50,504 nucleotides of DNA from Vulcanimicrobiota bacterium (GTDB lineage Bacteria > Vulcanimicrobiota > Vulcanimicrobiia > Eremiobacterales > Eremiobacteraceae): contig JABCYQ010000022.1 of the NCBI GenBank assembly GCA_013290125.1, positions 1 through 50,504 of the forward strand. The letters run 5' to 3'. This document shows positions 41,999 to 50,504 of this stretch, in pieces. The notes under the pieces are model-generated. The model was given only the letters and a program-made list of their open reading frames with translations, searched no databases and was not told the DNA's origin. Made by a program: the position numbers and the translations under genes. The stretch's first letter is position 1, and each line of letters opens with the position of its first letter.

Positions 41999-42178
41999 AT
42001 GATCACGCTTCCCACCGATGTGTTTCGCGAACCAACGGCCGACGATGTGCTCAAACTGGACGTTGTCAACGAATACGAGCGGCGACGCGTGATGCGTCAA
42101 GTCGCGGATACGATCGTCGCCGAGACAGGCGATGAAAGTTCTTCAATCGTGGACCGCGGCCGACCGACCGGCCCTTAA
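41999..42178 (+). CDS. Small hypothetical protein
   Basis: 59 residues with GAGGAG six bases before the ATG, better than most starts in the window. The product has a helical middle (D-D-V-L-K-L-D-V-V-N-E-Y-E-R-R-R-V-M-R-Q-V-A-D-T-I-V) and a disordered, Ser/Gly/Pro tail; no cysteine or membrane segment. Followed by a strong intrinsic terminator. Expression is likely, function unknown. Confidence 0.55.
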   Translation: MITLPTDVFREPTADDVLKLDVVNEYERRRVMRQVADTIVAETGDESSSIVDRGRPTGP

Positions 42179-42213
42179 TGTTTATCCGTTCGTAAATCCG
42201 GTAAAACGGATGG

Positions 42214-42244
42214 AGGGCAAGCAACGCTTGCCCTTTTCATTTTG
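42214..42244 (+). terminator. Intrinsic terminator
   Basis: AGGGCAAGC (42214-42222), loop AAC, GCTTGCCCT (42226-42234), then TTTCATTTT. A 9-bp perfect stem with a tetra-T start and T-rich tail, placed 36 bp after the small gene. Confidence 0.8.
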
Positions 42245-42248
42245 TCCT

Positions 42249-42274
42249 GGCGGACCTAAACGGCCGCCCTACAC
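42249..42274. repeat. CCCTACA-tailed hairpin element
   Basis: GGCGG (42249-42253) and CCGCC (42264-42268) flank a short spacer, followed by CTACACT; same tail as the elements near 20300 and 32654. It overlaps the 3' end of the RNA-nuclease gene (stop at 42269). Confidence 0.45.
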
Positions 42275-43645
42275 TATTTCAACGCGCTCGCCGGCGTGCG
42301 CCGGCGTCACCGTAAATCCGTACTTCTTCCCGATCGCGTCGGCGAGCGATTGTGCGGCCCCAGGATCTGCATGAACGAGAAACGTTCGCGGCTTGCCGGT
42401 GAAATTGGCGAACCAGCGCAATAACTCGCCGCGATCGGCGTGTGCGGAGAAGCCGTCGATCTGGATGACATTGGCTTTGACGTCGACCGGCACGCCGAGG
42501 ATCTTCACCGATTTCGCGCCGCCTTCCAGCTGACTGCCGAGCGTCGAAGGCGCCTGGAATCCGACGAAGCAGATCGTGTCGTTCGCGCGCGGCAACCGAT
42601 TGCGCAGGTGATGTAGAACTCGACCACCGCTCGCCATCCCGCTCGCGGACAGGATGATCGCGCCTGATTGGATGTCGTTCAACGCGATCGAGTCGGCGGA
42701 TTGCACCGTCACTTTCACGTTGCGCGCGCCGAGGCTCTCATCGCCCGGACCGAAGCGGGCCTTCGGATTGAAACGCATGGCTTCGGGATGGCGCTCCATG
42801 ATGGCGTCGGCGGAGATCGCCATCGGACTGTCGACGAAGACGTTGACGTTCGGAATTGACGAATCGCGCTGCAGCTGACCGATCGCGTAGAGAAGCTCTT
42901 GCGTTCGGCCGACCGCGAAGGACGGGATGACGAGCACCCCCTTGCGCGCCATCGCGGTGTTGATGACCTTGCCGAGGTCGACTTGCGGATCGGACGCGGG
43001 ATGCATGCGGTCGCCGTACGTGGATTCGGCGAGTACGTAGTCGCTCTCGGCGATCGGTGTCGGATCGTTGAGTAGCGGTCTCCCATACCGTCCGAGGTCG
43101 CCCGTGAACGTCAGCTTGCGCTGGTCGAACCAGAGCTCGGTGATCGCCGACCCAAGGATGTGGCCGGCATCGCTGAGACGATAGCGTAGTCCGGCTATAT
43201 CGTCGCACATCGCGCCGTACTCAGCCGGCTTGAACTGCGCGACGACCTTGTCCACGTCGTCGTGCGTGTACAGCGGCGTGGCATGAAGGCCGCGATTCGG
43301 ATGTTTGGCCGCACGCTGCGCTTCGTATTCCTGGATGTGTGCGGAATCGTAGAGGACGAGCGATGCAACATCAATCGTTGCTGATGTCGTGTGGATCGGC
43401 CCTTTGAATCCTGCTTGGACGAGCGCCGGCAAGTAACCGCAATGATCGAGATGACCGTGCGAGAGGATCACCGCATCGACCGTCTTCGGATCGACAGGCG
43501 GTAGAGTCCAGTTGCGCGCTTCGAGATCTTTCTCGCCCTGATACATGCCGCAATCGAGCAAGACGCGCCGACCGGCGGTCGTCTCGATGAGATGCTTGCT
43601 TCCGGTCACGACGCCCGCCGCGCCGATGAAGGTAATACTTGCCAC
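42269..43645 (-). CDS. Beta-CASP metallo-beta-lactamase RNA-processing nuclease
   Basis: 458 residues, the usual length of bacterial/archaeal CPSF73-like RNases lacking KH domains. Metal motifs are complete: S-H-G-H-L-D-H-C-G (motif 2), A-G-H-I-L-G-S (3) and F-T-G-D-L-G-R (4). The beta-CASP motifs are A (A-E-S-T-Y-G-D), B (I-D-G-F-S-A-H-A-D) and C (L-V-H-A-D-P-G), with the motif C histidine present. This supports endo/exoribonuclease activity in RNA maturation or decay. The start follows the LOG-family gene by 11 bp, so both are likely co-transcribed. The last codons overlap a dispersed hairpin element. Confidence 0.92.
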   Translation of the reverse strand: MASITFIGAAGVVTGSKHLIETTAGRRVLLDCGMYQGEKDLEARNWTLPPVDPKTVDAVILSHGHLDHCGYLPALVQAGFKGPIHTTSATIDVASLVLYDSAHIQEYEAQRAAKHPNRGLHATPLYTHDDVDKVVAQFKPAEYGAMCDDIAGLRYRLSDAGHILGSAITELWFDQRKLTFTGDLGRYGRPLLNDPTPIAESDYVLAESTYGDRMHPASDPQVDLGKVINTAMARKGVLVIPSFAVGRTQELLYAIGQLQRDSSIPNVNVFVDSPMAISADAIMERHPEAMRFNPKARFGPGDESLGARNVKVTVQSADSIALNDIQSGAIILSASGMASGGRVLHHLRNRLPRANDTICFVGFQAPSTLGSQLEGGAKSVKILGVPVDVKANVIQIDGFSAHADRGELLRWFANFTGKPRTFLVHADPGAAQSLADAIGKKYGFTVTPAHAGERVEIV

Positions 43646-43656
43646 GTCAGCTCCCG

Positions 43657-44340
43657 TCAGCTCATCTTTTCTTCTACAAATGTGGAGGGCCGCAAATAGT
43701 GCGATTCGCGATACTCAGCGATGCATCGGTCGATCAAGATATCCGGATCGGATTCGTAGACGATGCGTGCGCCCGTGACTTTGCCTAGTTTAGGAACGAT
43801 CGCCTCGAGTTCGTCGGCCACGCCGCCTGAATCGGCCAGAACCCCGATGAGTTTGCCTTCATCGTACGCGATGCAGAACTCGCCGAGCGTGCCGGATCGA
43901 CCGCCCGCGATAATGACGATGTCGGACGAGTGGATGTTGTGCACCTCGCGGCCCATCAGACCGCTGCCCGTGTAGATGATAACATCGTAGGCGTCGACCG
44001 GCGAATCGTATTTCATCACGTGTTCGCTGCGCGAGAGCGCCGGCGATACGCCGACCGACAAGCCGCCGGCATCGCGCGCGCCGCGCGCCGCGTCGTACGG
44101 CAATCCTGGGCACGCGCCCGTGATCAACACGCAACCCTTGCGCGCAATCGCTGCTCCGATCGCGTAGCAGCGAGCACGCACGGCCGGCAGCAATTCGCCG
44201 CCCGCCGCGCCCATCACGCCGATAGAGCGGACCGTGGGATCGAGATTCGGATCGTATGCCTGGTCTGCGTCGGGCGCGACGTCGCCTGTGTATGGACGCA
44301 GCTCCTGCCGCGCGGCATTGTCGCCGTCGGTGTTCGCCAT
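43657..44340 (-). CDS. LOG/SLOG-family (lysine decarboxylase-like) Rossmann protein
   Basis: 227 residues from the ATG at 44340; an ATG five codons upstream (44355) is possible. Nucleotide-binding Rossmann core: I-G-V-M-G-A-A-G-G-E near residue 45, V-L-I-T-G-A-C-P-G-L-P-Y-D-A-A, then I-I-A-G-G-R-S-G-T-L-G-E-F. The last replaces the classical P-G-G-x-G-T-x-x-E of cytokinin-activating LOG enzymes but keeps G-T-x-x-E. This matches the TIGR00725-like subgroup, whose function is not established. Divergent from typA. Confidence 0.75.
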   Translation of the reverse strand: MANTDGDNAARQELRPYTGDVAPDADQAYDPNLDPTVRSIGVMGAAGGELLPAVRARCYAIGAAIARKGCVLITGACPGLPYDAARGARDAGGLSVGVSPALSRSEHVMKYDSPVDAYDVIIYTGSGLMGREVHNIHSSDIVIIAGGRSGTLGEFCIAYDEGKLIGVLADSGGVADELEAIVPKLGKVTGARIVYESDPDILIDRCIAEYRESHYLRPSTFVEEKMS

Positions 44341-44472
44341 GATGTTAATTCCCATTAAGATCTATCTTTGCGCCGCTGGCCTTTCTTTCACGCGGTGCGA
44401 GCGGCCTGCGAGCGACGAATGTCGGTGTCGCGACGGGTCGGCGATGCTCGGCTCGCGAAGATACGACATAAG

Positions 44473-46311
44473 ATGCGCACCCGACCGGACATCCGCAACA
44501 TCGCCATCGTCGCTCACGTCGATCACGGCAAGACGACGCTTGTCGACGGCATGCTGCGACAAGCCGGCGTCTTTCGCGACCCGAGCGCTCAAGGCGAGCG
44601 CATCATGGACGTCAATCCGATCGAGCGCGAACGCGGCATCACGATCCTCGCTAAGAACACCGGCATCCTGTGGGGCACGACGAAGATCAATATCGTCGAC
44701 ACGCCTGGCCACTCCGATTTCGGCGGCGAAGTCGAGCGCGTGCTGCAGATGGTCAACGGCGTGCTGCTGCTCGTCGACGCGGCCGAAGGGCCGCTCCCTC
44801 AGACGCGCTTCGTGCTCAAAAAGGCGCTCGAACAAGATCTCCCGGTCGTCTGCGTCATCAACAAAATCGACCGCAAAGACGCGCGGCCGCTTGAAGTCCT
44901 CGACGAAGTGCTGGCGCTTTTCATCGACATCGGTTGCGCCGACCACCAACTCGATTTTCCGGTCATCTTCGCAGTGGCACGCGAAGGCCTCGCCACGGCC
45001 GACCTCGCCGTTCCGGGCAAGGATCTCACGCCGCTGATGGACACGATCCTGAAGTATGTCCCCGAGCCGCCAGGCGATGACGAGGGGCCGTTCCAGATGC
45101 TCGTCTCCAACATCGACCACAACGAATATGTCGGGCGCATCGCGATCGGCCGGATCTTCCGCGGCGTCGTCCACCCGGGCGATTCGATCGCGCGCATGCA
45201 TCGCGACGGCTCTACGACGCACCGCGTCACCAAGATCCTCGAGTTCTACGGATTGCAGCGGCGCGAACTCCAAGAGGCGCGCGCGGGCGACATCGTGGCG
45301 ATATCCGGTGTGGAAGGCGTGAACATCGCCGACACGCTTGCCGACGGATTGCATCCTGAAGCGGTCGACGCGGTTTTGGTGGACGAGCCGACGGTCGCGG
45401 TCGACATCTTGGTCAACACCAGTCCGTTCGCCGGACTCGACGGCAAGTATCTGACAAGCCGCCACATCAAAGAACGCCTTGAGCGCGAACTGGAGAGCAA
45501 CGTCGCGCTGCGGCTCGCGCCGATCCTCTCGCCCGACACGTTCAGCATCTCAGGGCGCGGTGAGCTTCATCTTTCCGTGCTGATCGAGACGATGCGCCGC
45601 GAAGGCTACGAGCTCGGCGTCTCCAAACCGCAAGTGGTCGTGATCGAACGCGATGGCGTCAAGATGGAACCGGTCGAATATGTCGTGGTCGACGTCGCCG
45701 AGGAGCATGCCGGCGCGGTGATCGAGGCGCTGGGCCGGCGCCGCGCGCAGATGCTCAACATGCTGACGATGGGATCGCAGCGGCGCCTTGATTACACGAT
45801 GCCCACGCGGCTGCTGTTCGGACTGCGCGGCGAACTGATGACGCTCACCCGCGGCACCGCAACGGTCAACCACACGTACTTCGACCACCAGCCGGTGGGC
45901 GGTGAGATGCCGCGGCGCAATGTAGGCGCGCTCATCAGTGCCGAAACTGGCACCGTCACGGCATACGCACTCGATAACTTGCTGGCGCGCGGAACGTTCT
46001 TTGTTCCGCCGCAGACGCAGGTCTACGAAGGCATGGTCGTGGGGCGCAGCAAGACCGAAGACGACATCGTCGTCAACGTCTGCAAAGCGAAGAAACTCAC
46101 GAACATGCGCGCTTCGGGCTCCGACGACGCGCCGAACCTTCCGCCGCCCGAGGAGATGTCACTCGAGCGCGCGCTCGAGTTCATCGAAGACGACGAGCTG
46201 TTGGAAGTCACGCCGAAGAACATCCGGCTGCGCAAACGCTATCTTAATGAAGAATCGCGCAAGAAAGCGCGCATGGCTGAGCGCCAGCGACTGGCCGCGG
46301 CAAAGGCATAA
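44473..46311 (+). CDS. typA: Translational GTPase TypA/BipA
   Basis: 612 residues, the family length, from the ATG at 44473; the open frame continues 35 codons upstream but with non-homologous sequence. Ribosome-associated GTPase needed for 50S assembly and stress growth. G1 A-H-V-D-H-G-K-T-T, switch G-I-T-I, G3 D-T-P-G-H-S-D-F, G4 N-K-I-D, then domains II, III and V and the TypA-specific C-terminal domain. The segment [19 protein letters not shown] is diagnostic. The tail is Lys/Arg-rich. Converges with the SDR gene (12-bp gap). Confidence 0.96.
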   Translation: MRTRPDIRNIAIVAHVDHGKTTLVDGMLRQAGVFRDPSAQGERIMDVNPIERERGITILAKNTGILWGTTKINIVDTPGHSDFGGEVERVLQMVNGVLLLVDAAEGPLPQTRFVLKKALEQDLPVVCVINKIDRKDARPLEVLDEVLALFIDIGCADHQLDFPVIFAVAREGLATADLAVPGKDLTPLMDTILKYVPEPPGDDEGPFQMLVSNIDHNEYVGRIAIGRIFRGVVHPGDSIARMHRDGSTTHRVTKILEFYGLQRRELQEARAGDIVAISGVEGVNIADTLADGLHPEAVDAVLVDEPTVAVDILVNTSPFAGLDGKYLTSRHIKERLERELESNVALRLAPILSPDTFSISGRGELHLSVLIETMRREGYELGVSKPQVVVIERDGVKMEPVEYVVVDVAEEHAGAVIEALGRRRAQMLNMLTMGSQRRLDYTMPTRLLFGLRGELMTLTRGTATVNHTYFDHQPVGGEMPRRNVGALISAETGTVTAYALDNLLARGTFFVPPQTQVYEGMVVGRSKTEDDIVVNVCKAKKLTNMRASGSDDAPNLPPPEEMSLERALEFIEDDELLEVTPKNIRLRKRYLNEESRKKARMAERQRLAAAKA

Positions 46312-46323
46312 ACCCGCGCCGGT

Positions 46324-47265
46324 CTAATGCACGGAACCGAGCTTCTCTTTTCTAGCTGCAATCGTCGCGTTGATCGCCACGTCGTGCGGCGTGATTCTGC
46401 TGCCAAACGCGCGCGTGAATTTTGACGCGTCCATCACAAACGGTTGCGCGAACTGATAGTAGACTTCAATAGCTTCGCGGATCTGCGGATTGAATATCCC
46501 CGCGAGCATCATCATCGGCTTGTTGATCACGCTCATTCGAACTGGCTGCCCGGCGACTTCGCTCACCATCGTGATGAACTGACGGCCGGTGATCGGCTCC
46601 GCGGCTGGGATGTGCCAGATCTGACCTAACGCTTCCACCCGCGCGCCCAACGTGACGAGTCCCCAGCCGACATCGGGAAGATAGCTCATCGTGCGCGCTG
46701 CGTCGAGATTCGCGATCCACGAAGCGGGGCGTCCTTGCAGAACAGGGTCAACTGCCAGGGCGATCGCCGCGCTCGCTCCCAACTTCCCGTAGAAATCCGA
46801 CGCGCGGCCGATCGTGAGTTTCACGGTTCCGGCGGCGTGTGCGGCAAGGTAGCGCTCCTCCAAACGGCTGCGGAGTCTGCCCTTGTGACCAGCCGGCCGA
46901 TGCGGCGTGGTCTCGGTCATCGGGCCTTGCGACGGCCCGTACATGTAAAGGTTGTCGGTGACGACCAGGGTTGCGTTTGCACCGGCGGCCGCATTTATCA
47001 CGGCGTCGGCGATCGGGATAAGTTTCGTCTCCCATTCGGGGTACGGAACGTTCGCGCAGTGATAGACGACGGCGGCTCCCTGACAGGCGCGCGCGACGTC
47101 GTCTGCATTCGTCGCATCGAGCGCGACCCACTCGACGCCGGATGAACCTTGCGCCGGCGGTCGCCGGCTCGTCGCGCGAACGCGCATGCCGCGCGCGATC
47201 AGCTCATCAACTACCGCCGTACCGGCACCGCCGGTACCACCGAGAACCACGTGTAGCTCGTCCAT
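46324..47265 (-). CDS. NAD(P)-dependent epimerase/dehydratase-like SDR
   Basis: 313 residues. Extended short-chain dehydrogenase fold with L-G-G-T-G-G-A-G-T-A-V for cofactor binding and a Y-H-C-A-N-V-P-Y mid-strand. The Y-x-x-x-K catalytic pair of typical SDRs is not evident at the usual place, so this is probably an atypical subgroup (NmrA/epimerase-like). It lies 22 bp after the zinc alcohol dehydrogenase, same strand, and is likely in one operon with it. Substrate unknown. Confidence 0.72.
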   Translation of the reverse strand: MDELHVVLGGTGGAGTAVVDELIARGMRVRATSRRPPAQGSSGVEWVALDATNADDVARACQGAAVVYHCANVPYPEWETKLIPIADAVINAAAGANATLVVTDNLYMYGPSQGPMTETTPHRPAGHKGRLRSRLEERYLAAHAAGTVKLTIGRASDFYGKLGASAAIALAVDPVLQGRPASWIANLDAARTMSYLPDVGWGLVTLGARVEALGQIWHIPAAEPITGRQFITMVSEVAGQPVRMSVINKPMMMLAGIFNPQIREAIEVYYQFAQPFVMDASKFTRAFGSRITPHDVAINATIAARKEKLGSVH

Positions 47266-47287
47266 CAGTTAGCTAGTCTTTCGTTCA

Positions 47288-48310
47288 TCAATCTTTCGTC
47301 GTGAGAACGACTCTGAAGCGCGCGTCACCGCTCATCATCCGATTGTACGCGTCCTCGGCTCGTCTCAACGGAAATATCTCATTCATTGAGCGGATGCCGG
47401 TCAGCGCACAGAAGGCCATCGTATCTTGCGAATCGATCGACGAGCCCGACGCCCAACCCGCTACCGAATGTCTCCCACCGATCAACTGAAGGGCTTGAAC
47501 CTCGATTGGATCTGATGGGGCGCCGACGACCAAGAGCTTTCCGTCGACGCCGAGACCGCCGATCGTCGCGGACATCGCCTTGCCGTTAGTGGCGGTTGCG
47601 AGTACGACTTTAGCGCCGCCGAGTTTAAGCAGCTCCGCAGCGACGTCTTGCGAGCTGCTGTCGATATAGACGTGCGCGCCCAGTTCTTTCGCGAGCGCGG
47701 CCTTGTCCGATCCGCGGGCGATCGCGACCGTGTGATATCCCATCTTGGCGGCGAACTGTACGCCCAAGTGGCCAAGACCACCGATGCCGAGAATTGCGAC
47801 GACGTCGCCTGCCCGCGCCCCGCTGTGTCGTAGTGCGTTGAACGTCGTGACGCCCGCGCACATGAGCGGCGCGGCCTCGGCAAACGTGAGCGCATCGGGT
47901 ATGAGCGCGAGCACGGCGGCGGGAACGATCATGAAATCTTCGTAGCCGCCATCGTACAAGATCCCCGGGATAAGCGGAGCAACTTGGCACGTGAGGAAGT
48001 CGCCGCGGCGGCACCGATCGCAGTAGCCGCAGTGGCCGCCGTGCCAGCCGACGCCGACGCGTTGCCCGACAGACCAGCCCTTGACGCCCTCACCGATCGC
48101 ATCGATCGTGCCAGCTATCTCGTGTCCGGGAACGCGAGGATATTGAATGCCCGGCCAGTAGCCTTCTTTGGTCAGGGAGTCGCTGTGGCAGATGCCGCAC
48201 GCCTCCACCGCCATCCGCACTTCGCCGAATTTCGGTTGCGGAACATCGCGTTCCACGGTTTCAAACGGCTGACCGGGTTTGGTCACTTGCACCGCGCGCA
48301 TTTTTGCCAT
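47288..48310 (-). CDS. Zinc-dependent alcohol dehydrogenase (AdhP-like)
   Basis: 340 residues, normal for the bacterial MDR family. Catalytic zinc ligands C-G-I-C-H-S-D (C) and G-H-E-I-A-G (H-E); structural zinc lobe C-G-Y-C-D-R-C-R-R-G-D-F-L-T-C with four cysteines. NAD(P)-binding L-G-I-G-G-L-G-H-L-G-V-Q. Oxidises or reduces primary alcohols/aldehydes; the exact substrate is not evident. First of a two-gene unit with the SDR. Confidence 0.92.
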   Translation of the reverse strand: MAKMRAVQVTKPGQPFETVERDVPQPKFGEVRMAVEACGICHSDSLTKEGYWPGIQYPRVPGHEIAGTIDAIGEGVKGWSVGQRVGVGWHGGHCGYCDRCRRGDFLTCQVAPLIPGILYDGGYEDFMIVPAAVLALIPDALTFAEAAPLMCAGVTTFNALRHSGARAGDVVAILGIGGLGHLGVQFAAKMGYHTVAIARGSDKAALAKELGAHVYIDSSSQDVAAELLKLGGAKVVLATATNGKAMSATIGGLGVDGKLLVVGAPSDPIEVQALQLIGGRHSVAGWASGSSIDSQDTMAFCALTGIRSMNEIFPLRRAEDAYNRMMSGDARFRVVLTTKD

Positions 48311-48388
48311 TGCGTGTGTTTCTCCGGATAGAACTGGTCGAGGGGGAGACGCGCGTTCGACGCCTGGAGGCTGAATGGCTCTAATGGG

Positions 48389-49045
48389 TTAGGTCACTTT
48401 TGGATATCGTTTCCGAAGCCATAAGCCGGTCGCCATGAGAGCGAATGGGATCACCCAAAACGCCATCATAAATACGTACGGATTCACGAGCGCGATCACG
48501 AACGCCAAAACGTAGCACCCAAGCACGACCGCAGCGCGGAGCGTTGTGCCGACGCGGATTTCCTCTGTCACGCGCGGATCGAGCAGCCCCTTGCGCACCG
48601 CATGCAACCAATGCAACAGTTGGAAGAGGCCGACGGCGACGATATTGCCGCAGTAGATCAGGCTCGCGAGCGCTACCCCGAAATATTTTCCGTAGACGTA
48701 CGCGGTGAACGGCACCAGGGTGATCACAAAGAGAAATCCGAGATTGATCCAAACGAGTCCGTCGTCGGCGCGTGCGATGCGGTGCAGCTGCTTGTGATAG
48801 TAGAACCAGAATAGTCCGAGCAGAAAGAAGCTGATCACATAGCTGATGAGGTTGTCGGTGATGGACGCGAAGTAGGCGAGCAGCCCGTTCGTATCACGGG
48901 CTCCGAGCGGGGCGCCCTTCAGGTCGAAGACCAATATCGTCATCGCGATGGCAAAAACGCCATCGGTCAGACTTTCCACGCGGTTGAGATGCAGGCCGCG
49001 TAGCGGGGCCTGCCTGTGCGACGATTCGATGTCGCTGCTGTGCAT
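48389..49045 (-). CDS. TMEM175-like (DUF1211) potassium channel protein
   Basis: 218 residues from the ATG at 49045; a TTG at 49090 would add 15 residues. About six membrane helices. Helix 1 holds the family selectivity-filter-bearing pattern: R-V-E-S-L-T-D-G-V-F-A-I-A-M-T-I-L-V-F-D-L, close to R-F-x-x-F-S-D-G-V-F-A-I-x-x-T-L-L. Bacterial TMEM175 forms tetrameric K+ leak channels. Divergent from the DUF2269 gene. Confidence 0.82.
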   Translation of the reverse strand: MHSSDIESSHRQAPLRGLHLNRVESLTDGVFAIAMTILVFDLKGAPLGARDTNGLLAYFASITDNLISYVISFFLLGLFWFYYHKQLHRIARADDGLVWINLGFLFVITLVPFTAYVYGKYFGVALASLIYCGNIVAVGLFQLLHWLHAVRKGLLDPRVTEEIRVGTTLRAAVVLGCYVLAFVIALVNPYVFMMAFWVIPFALMATGLWLRKRYPKVT

Positions 49046-49124
49046 CGACCAGGTGTTTGCGTCGATCTCGACCGTTCCTCTCCGACGCAAGAGGCGTCCG
49101 GTATCGAACGCCTAACGGCGCGCC

Positions 49125-49604
49125 ATGTACCTATGGCTCAAACTCATTCACGTCGTCGCTGTGATTGTCTTCGTCGGTAACATCACGGTCGGTATTTTTT
49201 GGAAAGTGATCGCCGACCGCAGCCGCGATCCGCGCATCATGGCGCATACGATCCGCGGCATCATCGGCGCAGATCGAGTGTTCACGATCCCTGCCATCGT
49301 CGTGATCGTCGCCGCCGGCGTGGCGACGGCACTCGCCGAGCAGATCCCGATCCTCGGCACCGGTTGGATATTCTGGGCCATCATCTTGTTCGTGATCGCC
49401 GGTCTCGCATTTGTCCCGGTGTCTCGGGCGCAACATGAGTTGCAAGTGGTGGCGGACGAGGGCGCCAAGACGGGCACGGTTGATAGCGCGCGTTACGAGG
49501 CCATCTCGGCCCGCTGGAATTTCTGGGGCATGGTCGCTTTGATCGCACCGCTCGGCGCCGTCGCGCTCATGATCTTGAAACCGACTCTACCGGCTTTCCA
49601 CTAG
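49125..49604 (+). CDS. DUF2269-type integral membrane protein
   Basis: 159 residues with four predicted helices (about 4-26, 52-72, 79-98 and 133-152). The N-terminal L-K-L-I-H-V-V-A-V-I-V-F-V-G-N-I with a histidine in helix 1, and a second histidine-containing segment in the loop (M-A-H-T), resemble DUF2269 and related heme-protein-like membrane families. Function unknown. Confidence 0.7.
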   Translation: MYLWLKLIHVVAVIVFVGNITVGIFWKVIADRSRDPRIMAHTIRGIIGADRVFTIPAIVVIVAAGVATALAEQIPILGTGWIFWAIILFVIAGLAFVPVSRAQHELQVVADEGAKTGTVDSARYEAISARWNFWGMVALIAPLGAVALMILKPTLPAFH

Positions 49605-49719
49605 CAAGCGACCGAAAGTCCCCATCTCCTTTTGAGCTGCGCCAAGAGGCAGGGCCGCATCGCGTTGCCGGGCAACGACCTCGCGAGTCGCGTCACTTCC
49701 GTTAAAGAGAGGCGCCGTT

Positions 49720-50504
49720 ATGCGCGTTCGCGTCGTCCTTTTGGCACTTGGGCTATTCTCGTCATTTGCGATCGGCTCGACCGCCGGAGCGACGCAGCTC
49801 TTCCGACCGGCTCCGGCGCCCCGCGCGCTTTCCGATGCGGCTCGGGCCGGTTCGTTCGTGGCGCCAGCGGATCGACGACTCGTGCTGAACGTCGGCGTTT
49901 TGCTGCATGGCCAGCACCTCGATGAGATAGCGGCGCTGGAAGCGGCGCTCTCCGATCCGCACACGCCGTTCTTCCATCACTGGCTGACGCCCGCGCAGTA
50001 CGGCTCGTATTTCGGCGCGCCGGCAGACCAGGTGGAGAATACGATCGCGTACTTGCGTGCGCACGGATTCGCAGTCACGGTGAGCGCCGCCAATCGACGC
50101 TATTTGCTCGCGCGTGCGCCGATCGCGACCGTGGAATCCACGTTCGGCACGCCGATCGACATCCGACAGCAAGGCGCGCAGCGGTTCCTTGCCAATCGTT
50201 ATGACCCGCTCATCCCCGCGCAGTTGAGCTGGGTCGCGTCAATCGGCGGGCTCGACACCTATCACGTGGTCCACGACCACCTCGCCAAACCGGCGCAGCG
50301 ACCATATCCGCAGCCACAGGCGACCGTCATTCCGGGAGAGTTCGGCTTCGGACCACAGGATCTGTACACGGCGTACGACTTCGACGCTCGCTACAACGGG
50401 TCGGGGACGACGATTGCGCTGCAAGTGGTGCGCAATTTTCTGCCGAGCGACATCTTCAACTACGACTCGCAGTTCGGCATCGCAAATCCGTCGTACAACC
50501 GTGT
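49720..50504 (+). CDS. S53 (sedolisin/kumamolisin) protease precursor, 3' end beyond the window
   Basis: First 261 codons of a gene cut by the window edge; AGAGAGG precedes the ATG. Signal peptide about 1-25 (M-R-V-R-V-V-L-L-A-L-G-L-F-S-S-F-A-I-G-S). Pro-domain: R-L-V-L-N-V-G-V-L-L-H, H-T-P-F-F-H-H-W-L-T-P-A-Q-Y, V-S-A-A-N-R-R-Y-L-L-A-R-A-P and V-E-S-T-F-G-T-P-I, the pro-kumamolisin activation pattern. The catalytic domain starts at F-G-P-Q-D-L-Y-T-A-Y-D-F. The Ser-Glu-Asp catalytic residues lie outside the window. Acidic-pH secreted endopeptidases of this type are self-cleaved after export. Confidence 0.9.
   Translation, partial: MRVRVVLLALGLFSSFAIGSTAGATQLFRPAPAPRALSDAARAGSFVAPADRRLVLNVGVLLHGQHLDEIAALEAALSDPHTPFFHHWLTPAQYGSYFGAPADQVENTIAYLRAHGFAVTVSAANRRYLLARAPIATVESTFGTPIDIRQQGAQRFLANRYDPLIPAQLSWVASIGGLDTYHVVHDHLAKPAQRPYPQPQATVIPGEFGFGPQDLYTAYDFDARYNGSGTTIALQVVRNFLPSDIFNYDSQFGIANPSYNR

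Noticed and set aside
44362-45465. 367-codon minus-strand frame opposite typA
   Set aside because: Shadow of a highly conserved GTPase gene.

Overview
The window is a GC-rich chromosomal segment, densely coding on both strands, from a bacterium with a Gram-negative type envelope: it has a TonB-type C-terminal domain protein, an HlyD/EmrA periplasmic adaptor, a penicillin-binding protein 4 homologue and a large exported Ig-like repeat protein. Domain content (S53 pro-kumamolisin protease, FecR plus Ig-repeat giant protein, P1 peptidase, ETF-quinone oxidoreductase, nadABC cluster, many GTG/TTG starts) would fit an uncultured soil lineage such as Eremiobacterota (WPS-2). That placement is inference from gene content, not from a marker gene. 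No rRNA, tRNA, transposase, integrase or CRISPR array was seen.

Layout. (1) 1-1471: an ArsR-type repressor with an operator over its start codon, a small Ada-zinc-domain-like protein and a DUF1801 protein. (2) About 1500-6200: a visibly AT-richer island with two long unrecognised genes. The first ends in a HEPN ribonuclease-like domain (R-N-R-L-V-H) and the second carries a PD-(D/E)xK-nuclease-like core. This is the best candidate for an undescribed, probably anti-phage, system. (3) 6217-9815: a MarR-EmrA-EmrB efflux operon behind a textbook promoter (TTGACA-17-TATAAT) overlapped by a 13-bp perfect inverted repeat. (4) 9788-18436: exported and envelope genes, namely a TPR protein, a 1768-residue FecR/Ig-repeat protein whose second half acquires paired cysteines, an HTH-metallo-beta-lactamase protein and a putative lipoprotein. 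(5) 18459-26569: ETF-quinone oxidoreductase, GH125 mannosidase, a zinc deacylase/carboxypeptidase-like protein, GAF, GNAT, MFS and a metallophosphoesterase. (6) 26679-30103: nadA-nadB-nadC, de novo NAD synthesis. (7) 30128-35525: two small hypotheticals, hflX, a small membrane protein, an O6-alkylguanine-DNA alkyltransferase coupled to a P1 peptidase, and a SpoIID-like protein. (8) 35615-41861: a GAF/degenerate-GGDEF protein, then a minus-strand run (TonB-C protein, HhH glycosylase, PBP4-like), then meaB. (9) 41999-50504: a tiny gene, a beta-CASP RNA nuclease, a LOG-family protein, typA, an SDR plus zinc alcohol dehydrogenase pair, a TMEM175-like channel, a DUF2269 membrane protein and the first 785 bp of an S53 protease running off the edge.

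A 25-bp palindromic unit (GAAGGGGCCGA...TCGGCCC) recurs at four intergenic sites, three of them as inverted pairs. It sits mostly between convergent genes and in one case supplies the stop codon of a gene. A second hairpin family (self-complementary, often ending in CCCTAC) occurs at three or four further sites. Both look like REP/BIME-type dispersed elements.
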